A stretch of DNA of 64,000 nt from Isoetes taiwanensis. Lineage: Eukaryota; Streptophyta; Lycopodiopsida; Isoetales; Isoetaceae. The translations under genes and the position numbers were made by a program. This document shows, piece by piece, positions 1 through 10,954 of the stretch. The stretch spans positions 124,001 to 188,000 of the forward strand of contig JAJEKV010000035.1 of NCBI GenBank assembly GCA_021234155.1, given 5' to 3'. Under the pieces are notes generated by a model. The model searched no databases, had not been told where the DNA came from, and saw nothing but the letters and a program-made list of their open reading frames with translations. The first letter of the stretch is position 1, and every line of letters begins with the position of its first letter.

Positions 1-40
1 AACCCCCACCCTTACCACTAGACCAACCAGAGAGATTTCT
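1..40 (-). repeat. Tail end of a tRNA-derived SINE copy (partial)
   Basis: The first bases match the A-box end (CTTACCACTAGACCAACCAG on the plus strand) of the SINE seen complete at 5704-5935. The rest lies outside the window. It marks the start of the first higher-order repeat unit. Confidence 0.6.
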
Positions 41-59
41 TGAAAGAATAGGGAGTCCA

Positions 60-1737
60 TGTATAGTTAAGGGGGGGCCTAATAATTCAAGGATACTCTA
101 GGATGTTCTAGAATGTTCTAGAATCTCTTTGAATGTTCTAGAATGTTCCGTGTGCTCATGGTAAGCAGAAGCCTAAAAATAGAAAGTTTCAGAGGAAAAA
201 TAGAAGTTTTTGAAACTTTGCAAAATGCTCAAAATAGAATGTTCGAATGTTCCGTGTGCTCATGGTAAGGCACCTCAGAAAAAATAGAAAGTTTCCTAGT
301 CTAAAAATAGAAAGTTTTTTTGAAACTTTGCAAATGCTCAAAATAGAATGTTCGAATGTTCCAAATACTCATGGGTAAGCACCCGCCTAAAATAGAAAGT
401 TTTTGAAACTTTGCAAATACTCAAAATAGAATGTTCGAATGTTCCAGTGCTCATGGGTAAGCACCTCGCCTAAAAATAGAAAGTTTCAATAGAATGTTCG
501 AATGTTGCGATGCTCATGGGTAAACACCTCAATCCAAAAAATAGAAAGTTTTTTGAAACTTTGCAAATGCTCAAAATAGAATGTTCGAATGGTGTAGATG
601 CTTAAAAGTAAGCACCCCGCTTAAAAATAGAAAGTTTTAGTCAAAAAAGAAAAACTCAAGTAGAATGTCCTAGAATGTTTCTAGGAGAGCTCTAAGGTAA
701 GCATCTCGGTCTAAAAATAGAAAATAAGGTAGTCTAAAAACAAAAAGTTTGCTAAAAGAGCAAAAACTCAAAATAGAATGTTCTAGAATGTTCCAAATGC
801 TATAGGGCAAACCACCCATGCTCTAGAAGCACCTTCAATCTAAAAAAGAGAAAGTTTCTTGAAACCCTGCAAATGCTCAAAATAGAATATTCTACAGTGA
901 TACTTTGAATTGGTATAATGGGTGTGCGAATCTCACATAGATGATACTTTAGAATTGACATACTTTAGAATTGTGCCTCATGGGCATGTATGAGTATGTT
1001 ACCCTTTGTAGGTGCTCATGGGTAAGCACCCTCAAAATAAAAATAGAAAGTTTCACTAAAAAATAAAAAGTTTTTAAGACTTTGCAAATGCTCAAAATAG
1101 AATGTTCTCGAATGTTGCAGATGCTCATGGTAAACACCTCAATCCAAAAAAATAGAAAGTTTTTGGAGAATTTGCAAATGCTCAAAAATAGAATTTTCCT
1201 CGAATGTTACAGATGTTCAAAGGTAAGCACCTCATTCTAAGAATAGAAAGTTTTAGTCTAAAAATAGAAAGTTTGCTTAAACTTTGTAAAAACCTCAAAT
1301 AGAATGTCCTAGAATGTTTCGTGATGCTCTAGGGTAGGCATCTCAGTCTAAAAATAGAAAGTACTAAGAGTCCCAAAACGTAAAAGTTTGCTAAAACTTT
1401 GCAAAAACTCAAAATAGAATGTTCTAGGGTGTTCTAGATGCTATAGGGCAACCACCTATGCTCTAGAAGCACCCCGCCTAAAAAGAGAAAGTTTCTTGAA
1501 ACCTTGCAAATGCCCACAATAGAATATTCAAGATGATACTTTGAAATTGATAGTAAGTATGATGGGTATGATGGGTGTGTGTAAGCTTCACATGGGTGAT
1601 ACTTTAGAATTGACATACTTTTAGAATTGGTAGTAGACATAGTAGAGAGGTGACCTCATGGGCATGTGTGAGCATGGGCAGAGAGAAGGCATGAGTGTAT
1701 ATGGAGTCCATGGTAGTAGGTGAAAGTAGGCCCTTAT
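60..1737 (+). repeat. HSE-rich ~110-130 bp tandem repeat block A
   Basis: Degenerate tandem units each contain GAATGTTCTAGAATGTTCC, GATGCTCATGGGTAAGCACC, one or more CTAAAAATAGAAAGTTT submodules, and GAAACTTTGCAAATGCTCAA. Period varies with the number of ~21-bp AAAAATAGAAAGTTT submodules. Two tail sections with GATACTTTRGAATTG occur near 895-1000 and 1530-1740. Many copies here are shortened at the CAG/GTCT positions compared with the cleaner copies at 5.9-8.9 kb. Open frames in this block are not coding: they follow the repeat period. Confidence 0.85.
106..123. promoter_or_regulatory. Heat-shock-element-like motif (4 boxes)
   Basis: TTCTAGAATGTTCTAGAA consists of four alternating TTC/GAA boxes with exact 2-base spacers, the plant and animal HSF consensus arrangement. 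It stands at the same place of the higher-order unit as those at 3019, 5997 and 7739. Function is inferred from the motif only. Confidence 0.45.
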
Positions 1738-2660
1738 GAATAATAGAGAGAGAGAGGGAAGAGAGAGAAAGGAGAGAGAGAAGAGAGAGGAGAGAGAAGA
1801 GAGGAGATGAGAGAGAGAGAAGAAAGAGAAGAGACAGAAAAGATAGAGAAAGAGGGAGAAAGAGAGGGAGAGAGAGAGAGATGGAAAAGAGGGGAGAGAG
1901 AGAGGGGAAGAGAAGAGGGAGGAGAGAGAAAGAGAGAAGAAGGAAAAGAGAGAGAAGGAAAAAGGAAAGGGAGGAGAGAGGAGAGAGAAAGGGGAGACAG
2001 AGAGAAAGAGGAGAGAGAGAGAGGGAAGATAGAGAAAAGAGGGGAGAGAGAGAGAGATGAGGAAAGAGAGAGGAGATAGAGAGAGATGAGAGGGGGAGAG
2101 GGAAGAGATGAGAGAGGAAAGAGAGAGGAGGGAAAGAAAGAGAGGAGAGAGAAGAGAGAGAAAAAAGAGAGAGAGAGAAGAAGAGGAGGAGAGAGAAAAG
2201 AGAGAAGAGAAAAGAGAGAGAGAGAGAAGGGAAGAGAGAAGAAGGAAGAGAGGAGAGAAGGAGGAGAGAGAGAGGAAGAGATAGAGAAGAGAGAGGAAGA
2301 GAGAATAGAGAGTATAGAGAGAAAAGGAGAAGGGAGGAGAGAGAGGAGAGAGAGAGAAGAGAGAGATGGCAAGAGAGGAGGGAAGGAGAAAAGAGAGAGA
2401 GAAGAGAGAAGAGAGAAGAAAGAGAGGAGAGAGAAGATGGAGAAGAGATGCAAAAGGAGAGAGGAGGGAAAGAAAGGAGGAGAGAGAAGAGAGAGGAGCG
2501 AGGAGGAGAGAGAATAGAGAGAAGAGAGAGGAGAGAGAATAGAGAGGACAGAGAGAAGAGAGAGAGAGCAAAGAAAGAGAGAGAGAGAGAGAGATAGAAA
2601 AGGAAGGGCTCAAGAAAAGTTCTAATGGGGCCCAAAGAAGAGAGGCGAGGCGAGAGAGAA
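1738..2660 (+). repeat. Long GA-rich (purine) tract 1
   Basis: About 0.9 kb of nearly pure AG sequence, mostly (GA)n with GAAG/GGAG interruptions. All purine bases are on the plus strand. The long Ser/Leu-rich and Arg/Glu-rich frames on either strand are products of this composition and not genes. Its edges merge with the tandem repeat block. See the finding on GA tracts standing in place of SINE sequence: part of it may be a consensus artefact. Confidence 0.9.
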
Positions 2661-2679
2661 AGAAAGAGAGGAATGTACA

Positions 2680-2775
2680 AAAAGAAGGGCGCGGGTTGGT
2701 CCAGAATGAAATGGTTAGGGAGAGAGGTCAGGCCGAGCCGAGGAATGGTGTAAGAGAAAAGGGCCTCTAAGAAGG
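2680..2775 (+). repeat. Dispersed GGCCGAGCCGAGGAATG repeat copy
   Basis: A stretch with GGTTGGTCCAGAAT, GCCGAGCCGAGGAATGGTG and AAGAGAAAAGGGCC. The same module occurs near 5270-5390 and three times in tandem at 17080-17250. No coding potential is seen. Confidence 0.5.
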
Positions 2776-4840
2776 GTCTAAAAAATAGAAAGTTTTAGTC
2801 TAAAAAATAGAATGTTCTAGAATGTTCCAAATGCTATAGGGCAACCACCCATGCTTCTACCCCGCCTAAAAATAGAAAGTTTTGAAACTTGGGCAAATGC
2901 TCAAAATAGAATATTCGAGGTGATACTTTGGGATTGGTAGTAACCGTGGATAGGTATGGGTGATAGAGAGAAAATTGACAAAGGGAAAGCCTAATTAATT
3001 CAAGGATACTCTAAGATGTTCTAGAATGTTCTAGAATCTTTTGAATGTTCTAGAATGTTTCAGATGCTCATGAGTAAGCACCCAAGATAAGAATAGAAAG
3101 TTTCAAATAAAAAATAGAAGTTTTTTGAAACTTTGCAGATGCTCAAAAAAGAATGTTCTAGAATGTTCCAGTGCTCATGGGTAAGGCACCCTCCCAAAAA
3201 AAATAGAAAAGTTTCAAATTTTAAAAATAGAAAGTTTTTGAAACTTTGCAAATACTCAAAAATAGAATATTGTGGAATGTTCCGTGTGCTCAAGGGTAAG
3301 CACCTCCGGTCTAAAAATAGAAAATTTCAGTCTAAAAAATAAAAAGTTTTTAAGACTTTGCAAATGCTCAAAATAGAATGTTCTGGAATGTTGCAGATGC
3401 TCATGGTAAACACCTCAATCCAAAAAATAGAAAGTTTTTTGAAACTTTGCAAATGCTCAAAATAGAATGTTCGAATGTTGTAGATGCTCAAAGTAAGCAC
3501 CCTAATCTAAAAATAGAAAGTTTTAGTCTAAAAATAGAAAGTTTGCTTAAACTTTGTAAAAACTCAAATAGAATGTCCTAGAATGTTTCAGATGCTCTAA
3601 GGTAAGCATCTCAGATTAAAAATAGAAAGTACGGTAATCTAAAAAAAAAAAAAAGTTTGCTAAAAACTTTGCAAAAACTCAAAATAGAATGTTCTAGAAT
3701 GTTCCAAATGCTATAGGGCAACCACCTATGCTCTAGAAGCACCTCACTCTAAAAATAAAAAAGTTTTTTGAAACTTGCAAATGCTCAAAATAGAATATTC
3801 CTCGAGGTGATACTTTAGAATTGGTAGTAACCGGTGGATGGGTATGATGGGTGTGTGTAAGCTTCACATGGGTGATACTTTAAAATTGACATACTTTTAG
3901 AATTGTGCCTCATGGGCATGTATGAGTATGTTACTCATGAATAATACTTTGTAGGTGCTCATGGATAAGCACCCTCGGTCTAAAAATAGAAAGTTTCAGT
4001 CTAAAAATAGAAAGTTTTTTAAAACTTTGCAAATGCTCAAAATAGAATGTTCTGAAATGTTACAGATGCTTATGGGTAAACACCTCAATCCAAAAAATAG
4101 AAAGTCTTTGAAACTTTGCAAATGCTCAAAATAGAATTTTCTTTGAATGTTACGACGCTCAAAAGTAAGCACCCCAATCTAAAAAATAGAAAGTTTTAGT
4201 CTAAAAATAGAAAAGTTTGCTTAAACTTTGTAAAAACTCAAATACAATGTCCTAGAATGTTTCAGATGCTCTAGGTGTAAGCATCTAAGTCTAAAAAAGG
4301 GAAAGTACGGTAGTCTAAAAAGAAAAAATTTTTTTAAAAACTTTGTAAGAACTCAAAATAGAATGTTCTAGAGTGTTCTAGATGCTATAAGGCAACCACC
4401 CATGCTCTAGAATCACCCTCGCCTAAAAGTAGAAAGTTTCTGAAACCTTGCAAATGCTCAGAATAGAATATTCGGAGATGATACTTTGAAATTGATAGTA
4501 AATGTGATGGCATGATGGGTGGAGTAAGACATGGGTGATACTTTTAGAAGTGACATAATTTTAGAATTGGTAGTAGAGGTAGAGATGAGGCCCCTCATGG
4601 GCATGTGTGAGTATGTTACCTCATGAATGATACTTTGTTGAGTAATGGAATAGAGGGTTGAGCAAAATGAAAGAGAGAATAAGAGAGAGGTAAGACCATG
4701 GAGGCAAGAGATGAGAGAAGAGAGAGATAGGTGATACTTTGAATTGGTGGTGTTCTTCCTCATGAGTGATACTTTTAGAATTGGTAGTAGGGCATGTGTG
4801 TATATGGAGAGAAGCATGGTAGTAGATGAAAGAGGAGAGA
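2776..4840 (+). repeat. HSE-rich tandem repeat block B
   Basis: Same repeat family as block A: alternating AATGTTCTAGAATGTTCC, GCTCATGGGTAAGCACC, AAAAATAGAAAGTTT and CTTTGCAAATGCTCAAAATA modules. GATACTTTRGAATTGGTAGTA tail sections lie at about 2930, 3810-3960 and 4480-4840. The order of modules repeats that of block A, so the array has a higher-order structure. Confidence 0.85.
3019..3036. promoter_or_regulatory. Heat-shock-element-like motif (4 boxes)
   Basis: TTCTAGAATGTTCTAGAA, exact 2-base spacers between four alternating boxes, at the head of a repeat block. Motif match only. Confidence 0.45.
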
Positions 4841-5215
4841 TGGATAATACTTTGCAGAGAGGGAAGAGAGAGAAGAGAGAGGGAGGAGAGAGAGAGGAGG
4901 AGAAGATAGAGAAGAGAGAGAAGAGAGAATAGAGAGAATAGAGAGAAAGGAGAAGGGAGAGATGCTCAGAGAGAAGAGAGAAGAGAGAGGAGAGAGAGGA
5001 GGGAGAGAGAAAAGAGAGAAGAGAGAAGAAAGAGAATAGAGAGAAGAGAGAGAGAAAGAGAAGAGAGAGGGGAGAAGAGATGCAAAGGGACAGAGGAGGG
5101 ACAAGAAAGGGAGGAGAGAATAGAGAGAGAGAGAGAGGAGAGACAATAGAGAGTAGAAGAGAGAAGGGAGAGAGAGAGAGGAAGAAAGGGAGAGAGAGGA
5201 GAGAGAGATGAATAT
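4841..5215 (+). repeat. GA-rich tract 2
   Basis: About 375 bp of AG-only sequence with a few T/C interruptions, directly after the GATACTTT tail section as in tract 1. Apparent open frames reflect composition. Confidence 0.85.
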
Positions 5216-5402
5216 AAAAAAAGAAGGAGCTGAGGTCAAAAGTCCTAATGGGGTCCAAATGGAAATAATTGAAGGGCCGAGCCGAGGAATAATACTACAA
5301 AAAAAGAAGGCATGGGTTAGTCCAGATCGAAGAGAGGCCGTTCTCGGCCGCCGGAATGGTAGGTCGGCCCTTTCTAGTAGTATTATAAAGAAATAGAGAA
5401 GA
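5216..5402 (+). repeat. Dispersed module with GGCCGAGCCGAGGAAT
   Basis: Contains AAGGGCCGAGCCGAGGAATA and TTAGTCCAGATCGA, matching the modules at 2680-2775 and 17080-17250. The segment TACTACAAAAAAAGAAGG is followed about 70 bp later by a near inverted copy (CTTTCTAGTAGTAT). No gene is recognised. Confidence 0.45.
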
Positions 5403-5600
5403 GTGAGTGAGTGAGAAAGAGAGTCTGCTTTCCACGATCGACGAGGGAGGATGCGCCAGAGAGGGAGATCCCGTCAGTTTGGCCTTTGGCCTCTCAAAGC
5501 TCCCAAGTTTGAGGACAAAATTTTGGTTTACCACCTGACTTGAACCCTAGACATTGCCCCCAAACCCCCAAGAGAGGGACTAGACCAGGAGAGAGAAGAG
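5403..5600 (-). mobile_element. tRNA-derived SINE copy, degenerate
   Basis: On the minus strand it has the B-box-like GGTTCAAGTC and the A-box region around CTAGTCC, followed by the body found in the other copies (CCACCAAACTTGGGAGCTTT-like) and a GAGTGAGTGAGTGAG simple tail on the plus strand. Several body stretches are replaced by GAGA runs. Confidence 0.6.
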
Positions 5601-5703
5601 AAATAATAATGGTAAAGTGAGTGAGTGAGTGAGTAATTTTTTGGTAATGGGCCCCTTATCATGCCATATTAGGTTTGGATTCAAACGAAGCCGCCCCCTC
5701 TTT

Positions 5704-5935
5704 TAGTAGTTACCGTCGAGTGAGTGAGTGAGTCTGTCTGTCTGTTTTCCACGCCCCATCGACGGTGGAGGATGCGCCACGTGGCGCGATCTGGGCCGTC
5801 CGTGGGCCTTGGCCTCTCAAAAGCTCCCAAGTTTGGTGGACAAAATTTTTTTGGTTTACCACGGACTTGAACCCTAGACATTGCCCCCCAAACCCCCCAC
5901 CCTTACCACTAGACCAACCAGTCTTTTCTTGAAAT
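5704..5935 (-). mobile_element. tRNA-derived SINE, best-preserved copy
   Basis: Read on the minus strand it begins with TGGTTGGTCTAGTGGTAAGG, an RNA polymerase III A box, and has GGTTCAAGTCCGTGG, a B box, about 45 bases on. A conserved body follows (ACTTGGGAGCTTTTGAGAGG, then GCGCCACGTGGCGCATCC, itself palindromic) and a short (ACTC)n/(CAGA)n tail. The A and B box spacing is right for a tRNA head but there is no complete acceptor stem, so it is a SINE and not a tRNA gene. Further copies in the same orientation lie at 7490, 8990, 10955 and 11484. Confidence 0.75.
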
Positions 5936-7190
5936 AATAAGAAGTCCATGCTTAGTTAAGGCTGGGGCCTAATTAATTCAAGGATACTCTAGGATGTTCT
6001 AGAATGTTCTAGAATCTTTTGGAATGTCCTAGAATGTTCCAGATGCTCATGAGTAAGCACCTCACCCTAAAATAGAAAGTTTCAGAGAATAAAAATAGAA
6101 GTTTTTTTGAAACTTTGCAAATGCTCAAGATAGAATGTTGTGGAATGTTCCAGGTGCTCATGGGTAAGCACCTCAGTCTAAAAATAGAAAGTTTCAGTCT
6201 AAAAATAGAAAGTTTCAGTCTAAAGATAGAAAGTTTTTTGAAACTTTGCAAATGCTCAAAATAGAATGTTCTGGAATGTTCCAGTTGCTCATGGGTAAGC
6301 ACCTCAGTCTAAAAATAGAATGTTTCAGTCTAAAAATAGAAAGTTTTTTGAAACTTTGCAAATGCTCAAAATAGAATGTTATGGAATGTTGCATACGCTC
6401 ATGGGTAAACACCTCAATCCAAAAATAGAAAGTTTTTTGAAACGTTGCAAATACTCAAAATAGAATGTGCTAGAATGTTGCAGATGCTCTAGGGTAAGCA
6501 CCTCAGTCTAAAAATAGAAAGTTTCAGTCTAAAAATAGAAAGTTTGCTTAAACTTTGTAAAAACCCAAATAGAATGTCCTAGAATGTTTCAGGTGCTCTA
6601 GGGTAAGCATCTCAATCTAAAAATAGAAAGTATGGTAGTCTAAAAACAGAAAAGTTTGCTAAAACTTTGCAAAAACTCAAAATAGAATGTTCTAGAGTGT
6701 TCCAGATGCTATAGGGCAACCACCTATGCTCTAGAAGCACCTCAGTCTAAAAGTAGAAAGTTTCTTGAAACCTTGCAAATGCCCAAAATAGAATATTCTG
6801 GAGGTGATACTTTGGAATTGGTAGTAAGTGTGATGGGTATGATGGGTGTGTGTAAACTTCACATAGGTGATACTTTAGAATTGACATACTTTAGAATTGG
6901 TAGTAGAGGTAATAGATGTGGCCTCATGGGCATGTGTGAGTATGTTACTAATGAATGATACTTTGTTGGTAATGGAATAGAAGGTTGAGTAGTATATGTG
7001 AATAAGACTGTGAAATACCATAGAGTGCAGTAGATGTGAGTAAGATCCTCATAGGTGATACTTTGGAATTGGTAGTATTCTCCTCATGAGTGATACTTTA
7101 GAAATGGTAGTAGGGCATGTGTGTATATAGACTTGCATGGTAGTAGGTGTAGAAAGTTTCAGTTTAAAAATAGAAAGTTTGCTTAACACT
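5936..7190 (+). repeat. HSE-rich tandem repeat block C
   Basis: Cleanest version of the array: AGGTGCTCATGGGTAAGCAC and CTCAGTCTAAAAATAGAAAG occur repeatedly with little noise. Start-to-start distances of the GCTCATGGGTAAGCACC module are about 110-130 bp, the difference being one ~21-bp AGTCTAAAAATAGAAAGTTTC submodule. The block ends in the GATACTTTRGAATTGGTAGTA section (about 6805-7130). Confidence 0.9.
5997..6014. promoter_or_regulatory. Heat-shock-element-like motif (4 boxes)
   Basis: TTC-TA-GAA-TG-TTC-TA-GAA fits the HSF consensus nTTCnnGAAnnTTCnnGAAn exactly. Single and double boxes (GAATGTTCCAG and similar) recur in most of the ~110-130 bp units that follow. HSF binding is inferred from the motif. 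Confidence 0.5.
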
Positions 7191-7489
7191 AGAGTTGTCC
7201 CTTGATGGACCATAAATGGTTCATTTGTACAGTTTGCTTTAAAATTCATATAAAATCAATGGCATAAAATTCAGGTAAACCCTTTCTACACATTAATATA
7301 TGGCAGTCACTTTGCATAGGAAAAATAGTTAAAAATGCATATACCCCTAAAATTGAAAGTTATGCTTGGGTGAATGAAGGGGGGTCAAGTCCAGTTTGCT
7401 TCATGTTTACATAATACAAAACTGTCTCAATAAAAGGATTTTTTTTATTTTTTTCATTATAATGGTATTTTTCTATAGTGAGATAAGTC
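7191..7489. other. Low-copy spacer, nothing recognised
   Basis: AT-rich sequence between the end of block C and the next SINE. It is not part of the tandem units and shows no coding or RNA signal that I can identify. Confidence 0.5.
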
Positions 7490-7677
7490 AGCCTTCCACG
7501 GGCATCGACGGTGAGGGTGGGCGCCATCGGCATAACTGGGTTCCCGTGGGCCTTGGCCTCTCAAAAGCTCCCAAGTTTGGTGGACAAAATTTTTTTGGTT
7601 TACCACGGACTCGAACCCTGGACATTGCCCCCCAAACCCCCCACCCTTACCACTAGACCAACCAGTCTTTTCTTGAA
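7490..7677 (-). mobile_element. tRNA-derived SINE copy
   Basis: Minus strand carries TGGTTGGTCTAGTGGTAAGG (A box) and GGTTCGAGTCCGTGG (B box), followed by the family body. The 3' part diverges after the GATGCC(C) region and lacks the simple tail of the 5704-5935 copy. Confidence 0.7.
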
Positions 7678-8880
7678 ATAATAGGTTCCATGCTTAGTTA
7701 AGGCTGGGATCTAATTAATTCAAGGATACTCTAGGATGTTCTAGAATGTTCTAGAATCTTTTGTAATGTCCTAGAATGTTCCAGATGCTCATGGGTAAGC
7801 ACCTCAGTCTAAAAATAGAAAGTTTGAGTCTAAAAATAGAAGTTTTTTTGAAACTTTGCAAATGCTCAAAATAGAATGTTGTGGAATGTTCCAGGTGCTC
7901 ATGGATAAGCAGCTCAGTCTAAAAATAGAAAGTTTCAGTCTAAAAATAGAAAGTTTTTTTGAAACTTTGCAAATGCCCAAAATAGAATGTTCTGGAATGT
8001 TCCATATGCTCATGGGTAAGCACCTTAGTCTAAAAATAGAAAGTTTCAGTTTAAAAATAGAAAGTTTTTTGAAATTTTGCAAATGCTCAAAATAGAATGT
8101 TATGGAATGTTGCAGATGCTCATGGGTAAACACCTCAATCCAAAAATAGAAAGTTTTTTGAAATTTTGCAAATGCTCAAAATAAAATGTTATGGAATGTT
8201 GCAGATGCTCAAAGGTAAGCACCTCAGTCTAAAAATAAAAAGTTTCAGTCTAAAAATAGAAAGTTTGTTTAAACTTTGTAAAAACTCAAATAGAATGTCC
8301 TAGAATATTTCAGATGCTCTAGGGTAAGCATCTCAGTCTAAAAATAGAAAGTACGGTAGTCTAAGAACAGAAAAGTTTACTAAAACTTTGCAAAAACTCA
8401 AAATAGAATGTTCTAGAGTGTTCCAGATGCTATAGGGCAACCACCTATGCTCTAGAAGCACCTCAGTCTAAAAGTAGAAAGTTTCTTGAAACCTTACAAA
8501 TGCTCAAAATAGAATATTTGGAATTGGTAGTAAGTGTGATGGGTATGATGGGTGTGTGTAAGCTTCACATGGGTGATACTTTAGAATTGACATACTTTAG
8601 AATTGGTAGTAGAGGTAGTAGATGTGGCCTCATGGGCATGTGTGAGTATGTTACTCAAGAATGATACTTTGTTGGTAATGGAATAGAGGGTTGAGCAGTA
8701 TGTGTGATAAGACTGTGAAATACTATGGAGTGCAGTAGATGTGAGTAAGATCCTCATAAGTGATACTTTGGATTTGGTAGTGTTCTCCTCATGAGTGATA
8801 CTTTAGAAGTGGTAGTAGGGCATGTGTGTATATAGACTTGCATGGTAGTAGGTGTCAGTGAGGGAATTTGCAACGTTGCA
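7678..8880 (+). repeat. HSE-rich tandem repeat block D
   Basis: Module order is the same as in block C, from CCATGCTTAGTTAAGGCTGG and the HSE cluster through ~110-130 bp units to the GATACTTTRGAATTGGTAGTA section (about 8515-8850). Blocks C and D align module by module, showing the array is a higher-order tandem repeat of about 1.7-1.8 kb. Confidence 0.9.
7739..7756. promoter_or_regulatory. Heat-shock-element-like motif (4 boxes)
   Basis: TTCTAGAATGTTCTAGAA at the head of block D, in the position equivalent to 5997-6014. Confidence 0.45.
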
Positions 8881-8989
8881 TGCCTGTTTTGAGCACTTTG
8901 GCCTGTCAAAATTTGCAATTTGAAAATATGCATTTCAAATGAAAAGTCCGGATATGAAGTTTTCTCGTCTATTATAATAAAGAAATAGC

Positions 8990-9205
8990 GTCCGTCTGTC
9001 TGTGAGTGTGTCTGTCTGTCTGTCTTCCACGCCCCATCGACGGTGGAGGAGGCGCCACGTGGCTTGATCTCGACCGTCCGTGGGCCTTGGCCTCTCAAAA
9101 GCTCCCAAGTTTGGTGGACAAATTTTTTTTGGTTTGCCACGGACTCGAACCCTGGACATTGCCCCCCAAACCCCCCACCCTTACCACTAGACCAAGCATT
9201 GGTTT
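8990..9205 (-). mobile_element. tRNA-derived SINE copy
   Basis: Minus strand has TGGTCTAGTGGTAAGGG and GGTTCGAGTCCGTGG as pol III A and B boxes, then the family body and a CTGT/CAGA simple tail (plus strand GTCTGTCTGTGAGTGTGTCT). It separates blocks D and E. Confidence 0.7.
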
Positions 9206-10255
9206 CTTATAAAAAATGGAAACTCACACATAGTTAAGGGTGAGGGCCAAATAATTCAAGGATGGCCTAGGATGTTCTGGAGTGTTCTAGATGCTCTAGA
9301 AGCTTCTAGAATGTCCTAGAATCTTCTAGAATGTCCTAGAATCTTCTAGAATCTTCTAGAATGTTTAAAAATAGAAGTTTTTTGAAACTTTGCAAATGCT
9401 CAAAATAGAATCTTCCTGAAATGTTCCAAGTGCTTTGAGGGATAAGCACCGAGTCTAAAAATAGAAAGTACCATAGTCTAAAAATAGAAAGTTAACTAAA
9501 GGTTTGTAGAAACTCATAATAGAATGTTCTGGAATGGTCTAGGATGTTCTAGAATGTTCTAGATGGCTCTAGAAACTTCTAGGAATATTCTAGAATCTTC
9601 TAGAACCTTCTAGAATGTCTAAAAATAGAAGTTTTTTAAAACTTTGCAAATGCTCAAGATAGAATGTTATGGAATGTTTCGTTGATGCTCACCCGATAAG
9701 CAGCTCAGTCTAAAAATAGAAAGTACCATAGTCTAAAAATAGAAAGTTAACTAAAAGTTTGTAGGAACTCATAATAGAATGTTCTGGGATGGTCTAGGAT
9801 GTTCTAGAATGTTCTAGATGGCTCTAGAAGCTTCTAGAATGTCATAGAATGTTCCTGAATATCCTAGAATCTTCTAGAACCTTCTAGAATGTCTAAAAAT
9901 AGAAGTTTTTTGAAACTTTGCAAATGCTCAAGTTAGAATGTTATGGAATGTTTCATGCTCACTCGATAAGCATCTCGTCTAAAAAATAGAAAGTACCATA
10001 GTCTAAAAATAGAAAGTTCTCTATAAGTTTACAAGAACTCATAATAGAATGTTCTACAATGTTCCAGGTGCTTCTGGGCAAGCACCTCAGTCTAAAAACA
10101 GAAAGTTTTTTGAAACTTTGCAACCACTCAAAATAGAATCTTCTAGAATGTTCTAGAATATTCCAGGTGCTCATGGGCAAGCAGCTCAATCTAAAAATAA
10201 CAAGTTTTTGGAGACTTTGCAAACACTCAAAATATAATGTTCTAGAATGTTTTAG
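9206..10255 (+). repeat. HSE-rich tandem repeat block E with dense TTCTAGAA runs
   Basis: Variant of the family in which TTCTAGAA-type boxes are unusually dense (9290-9370, 9540-9620, 9780-9890), for example CTTCTAGAATGTCCTAGAAT. The AAAAATAGAAAGT and GAAACTTTGCAAATGCTC modules recur about every 350 bp, so this block shows a longer sub-period than blocks C and D. Confidence 0.8.
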
Positions 10256-10954
10256 ATGCCCTCACACGCCAGAAGACCTTAGTATAGAGGTAGTAGATGT
10301 GAGCCTCATGGGTGTAGTTCGGTATGTGTCCCTCATGTGTGTATGTGTGAATATGCTACCCATGATAGTAAGTGTGAGTAACATCCTCATAGGTGAGACT
10401 TTAGTAGGGCATGTATATGGTAGCGAGTGTGAGTAAACTCCTCATGCATGGGTATCAAAAATAGATATGGTGAAGGTCCTCACCTGGAGTAGATGTCGAG
10501 TGGGTCCCTCATGGATATGTGAGAGTATGCTCCTTTATGTATGATGCTTTGGACATATAGAGGTTGTAATTGGAATTAATAGCATGGGTGTAAGTAAGCT
10601 CTCCATGGATAATACTTTACAATTAGTAATAGAGAAGTAAACTCCTCTTGCATGGATGCCAAGTAACAAACGAGAGGAAAGTCCTCATGGGTGTAGATGT
10701 GGTATTGGTCCTCATAGTTCTATGTGTGAGTATGTCGCTCAGGTGGTTGAGCAATAGATGCTTAGTAACATGGGAAGTTTCTTGAATATATAGGGTTGTA
10801 CTTTGGAATTCATAGTAGACGTAGTAAGCTCCTAATAGGTGATATAATTTAAAAGGTAGTAATAGGTGGGGAGACTTTGAATGGATGATACTTTGAAATT
10901 GGTAGTAAATGTAACTAAGCTCCTCAATATGTGATGTGTGACACTTTGGAATTA
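10256..10954 (+). repeat. Degenerate tail section of the higher-order repeat
   Basis: Repeats of GTGAGTAARCTCCTCATG and GATACTTTGGAATT-like motifs with little order. It is equivalent to the GATACTTT sections that close the other blocks. Open frames on the minus strand here follow these repeats and are not regarded as genes. Confidence 0.55.

Noticed and set aside
1604-2680. Long Ser/Leu-rich minus-strand frames and Arg/Glu-rich plus-strand frames, also at 4458-5258, 11792-13517 and 14659-17282
   Set aside because: They coincide with GA tracts, are open in several frames and both strands, and have only the amino acids that (GA)n encodes.
5870-5935. A functional tRNA gene on the minus strand
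   Set aside because: A and B boxes are present, but acceptor and anticodon stems do not form and the same sequence repeats with a SINE body, so it is a tRNA-derived SINE head.
5936-8880. CRISPR-like array
   Set aside because: The repeats are contiguous satellite units with no unique spacers, and the genome is eukaryotic.
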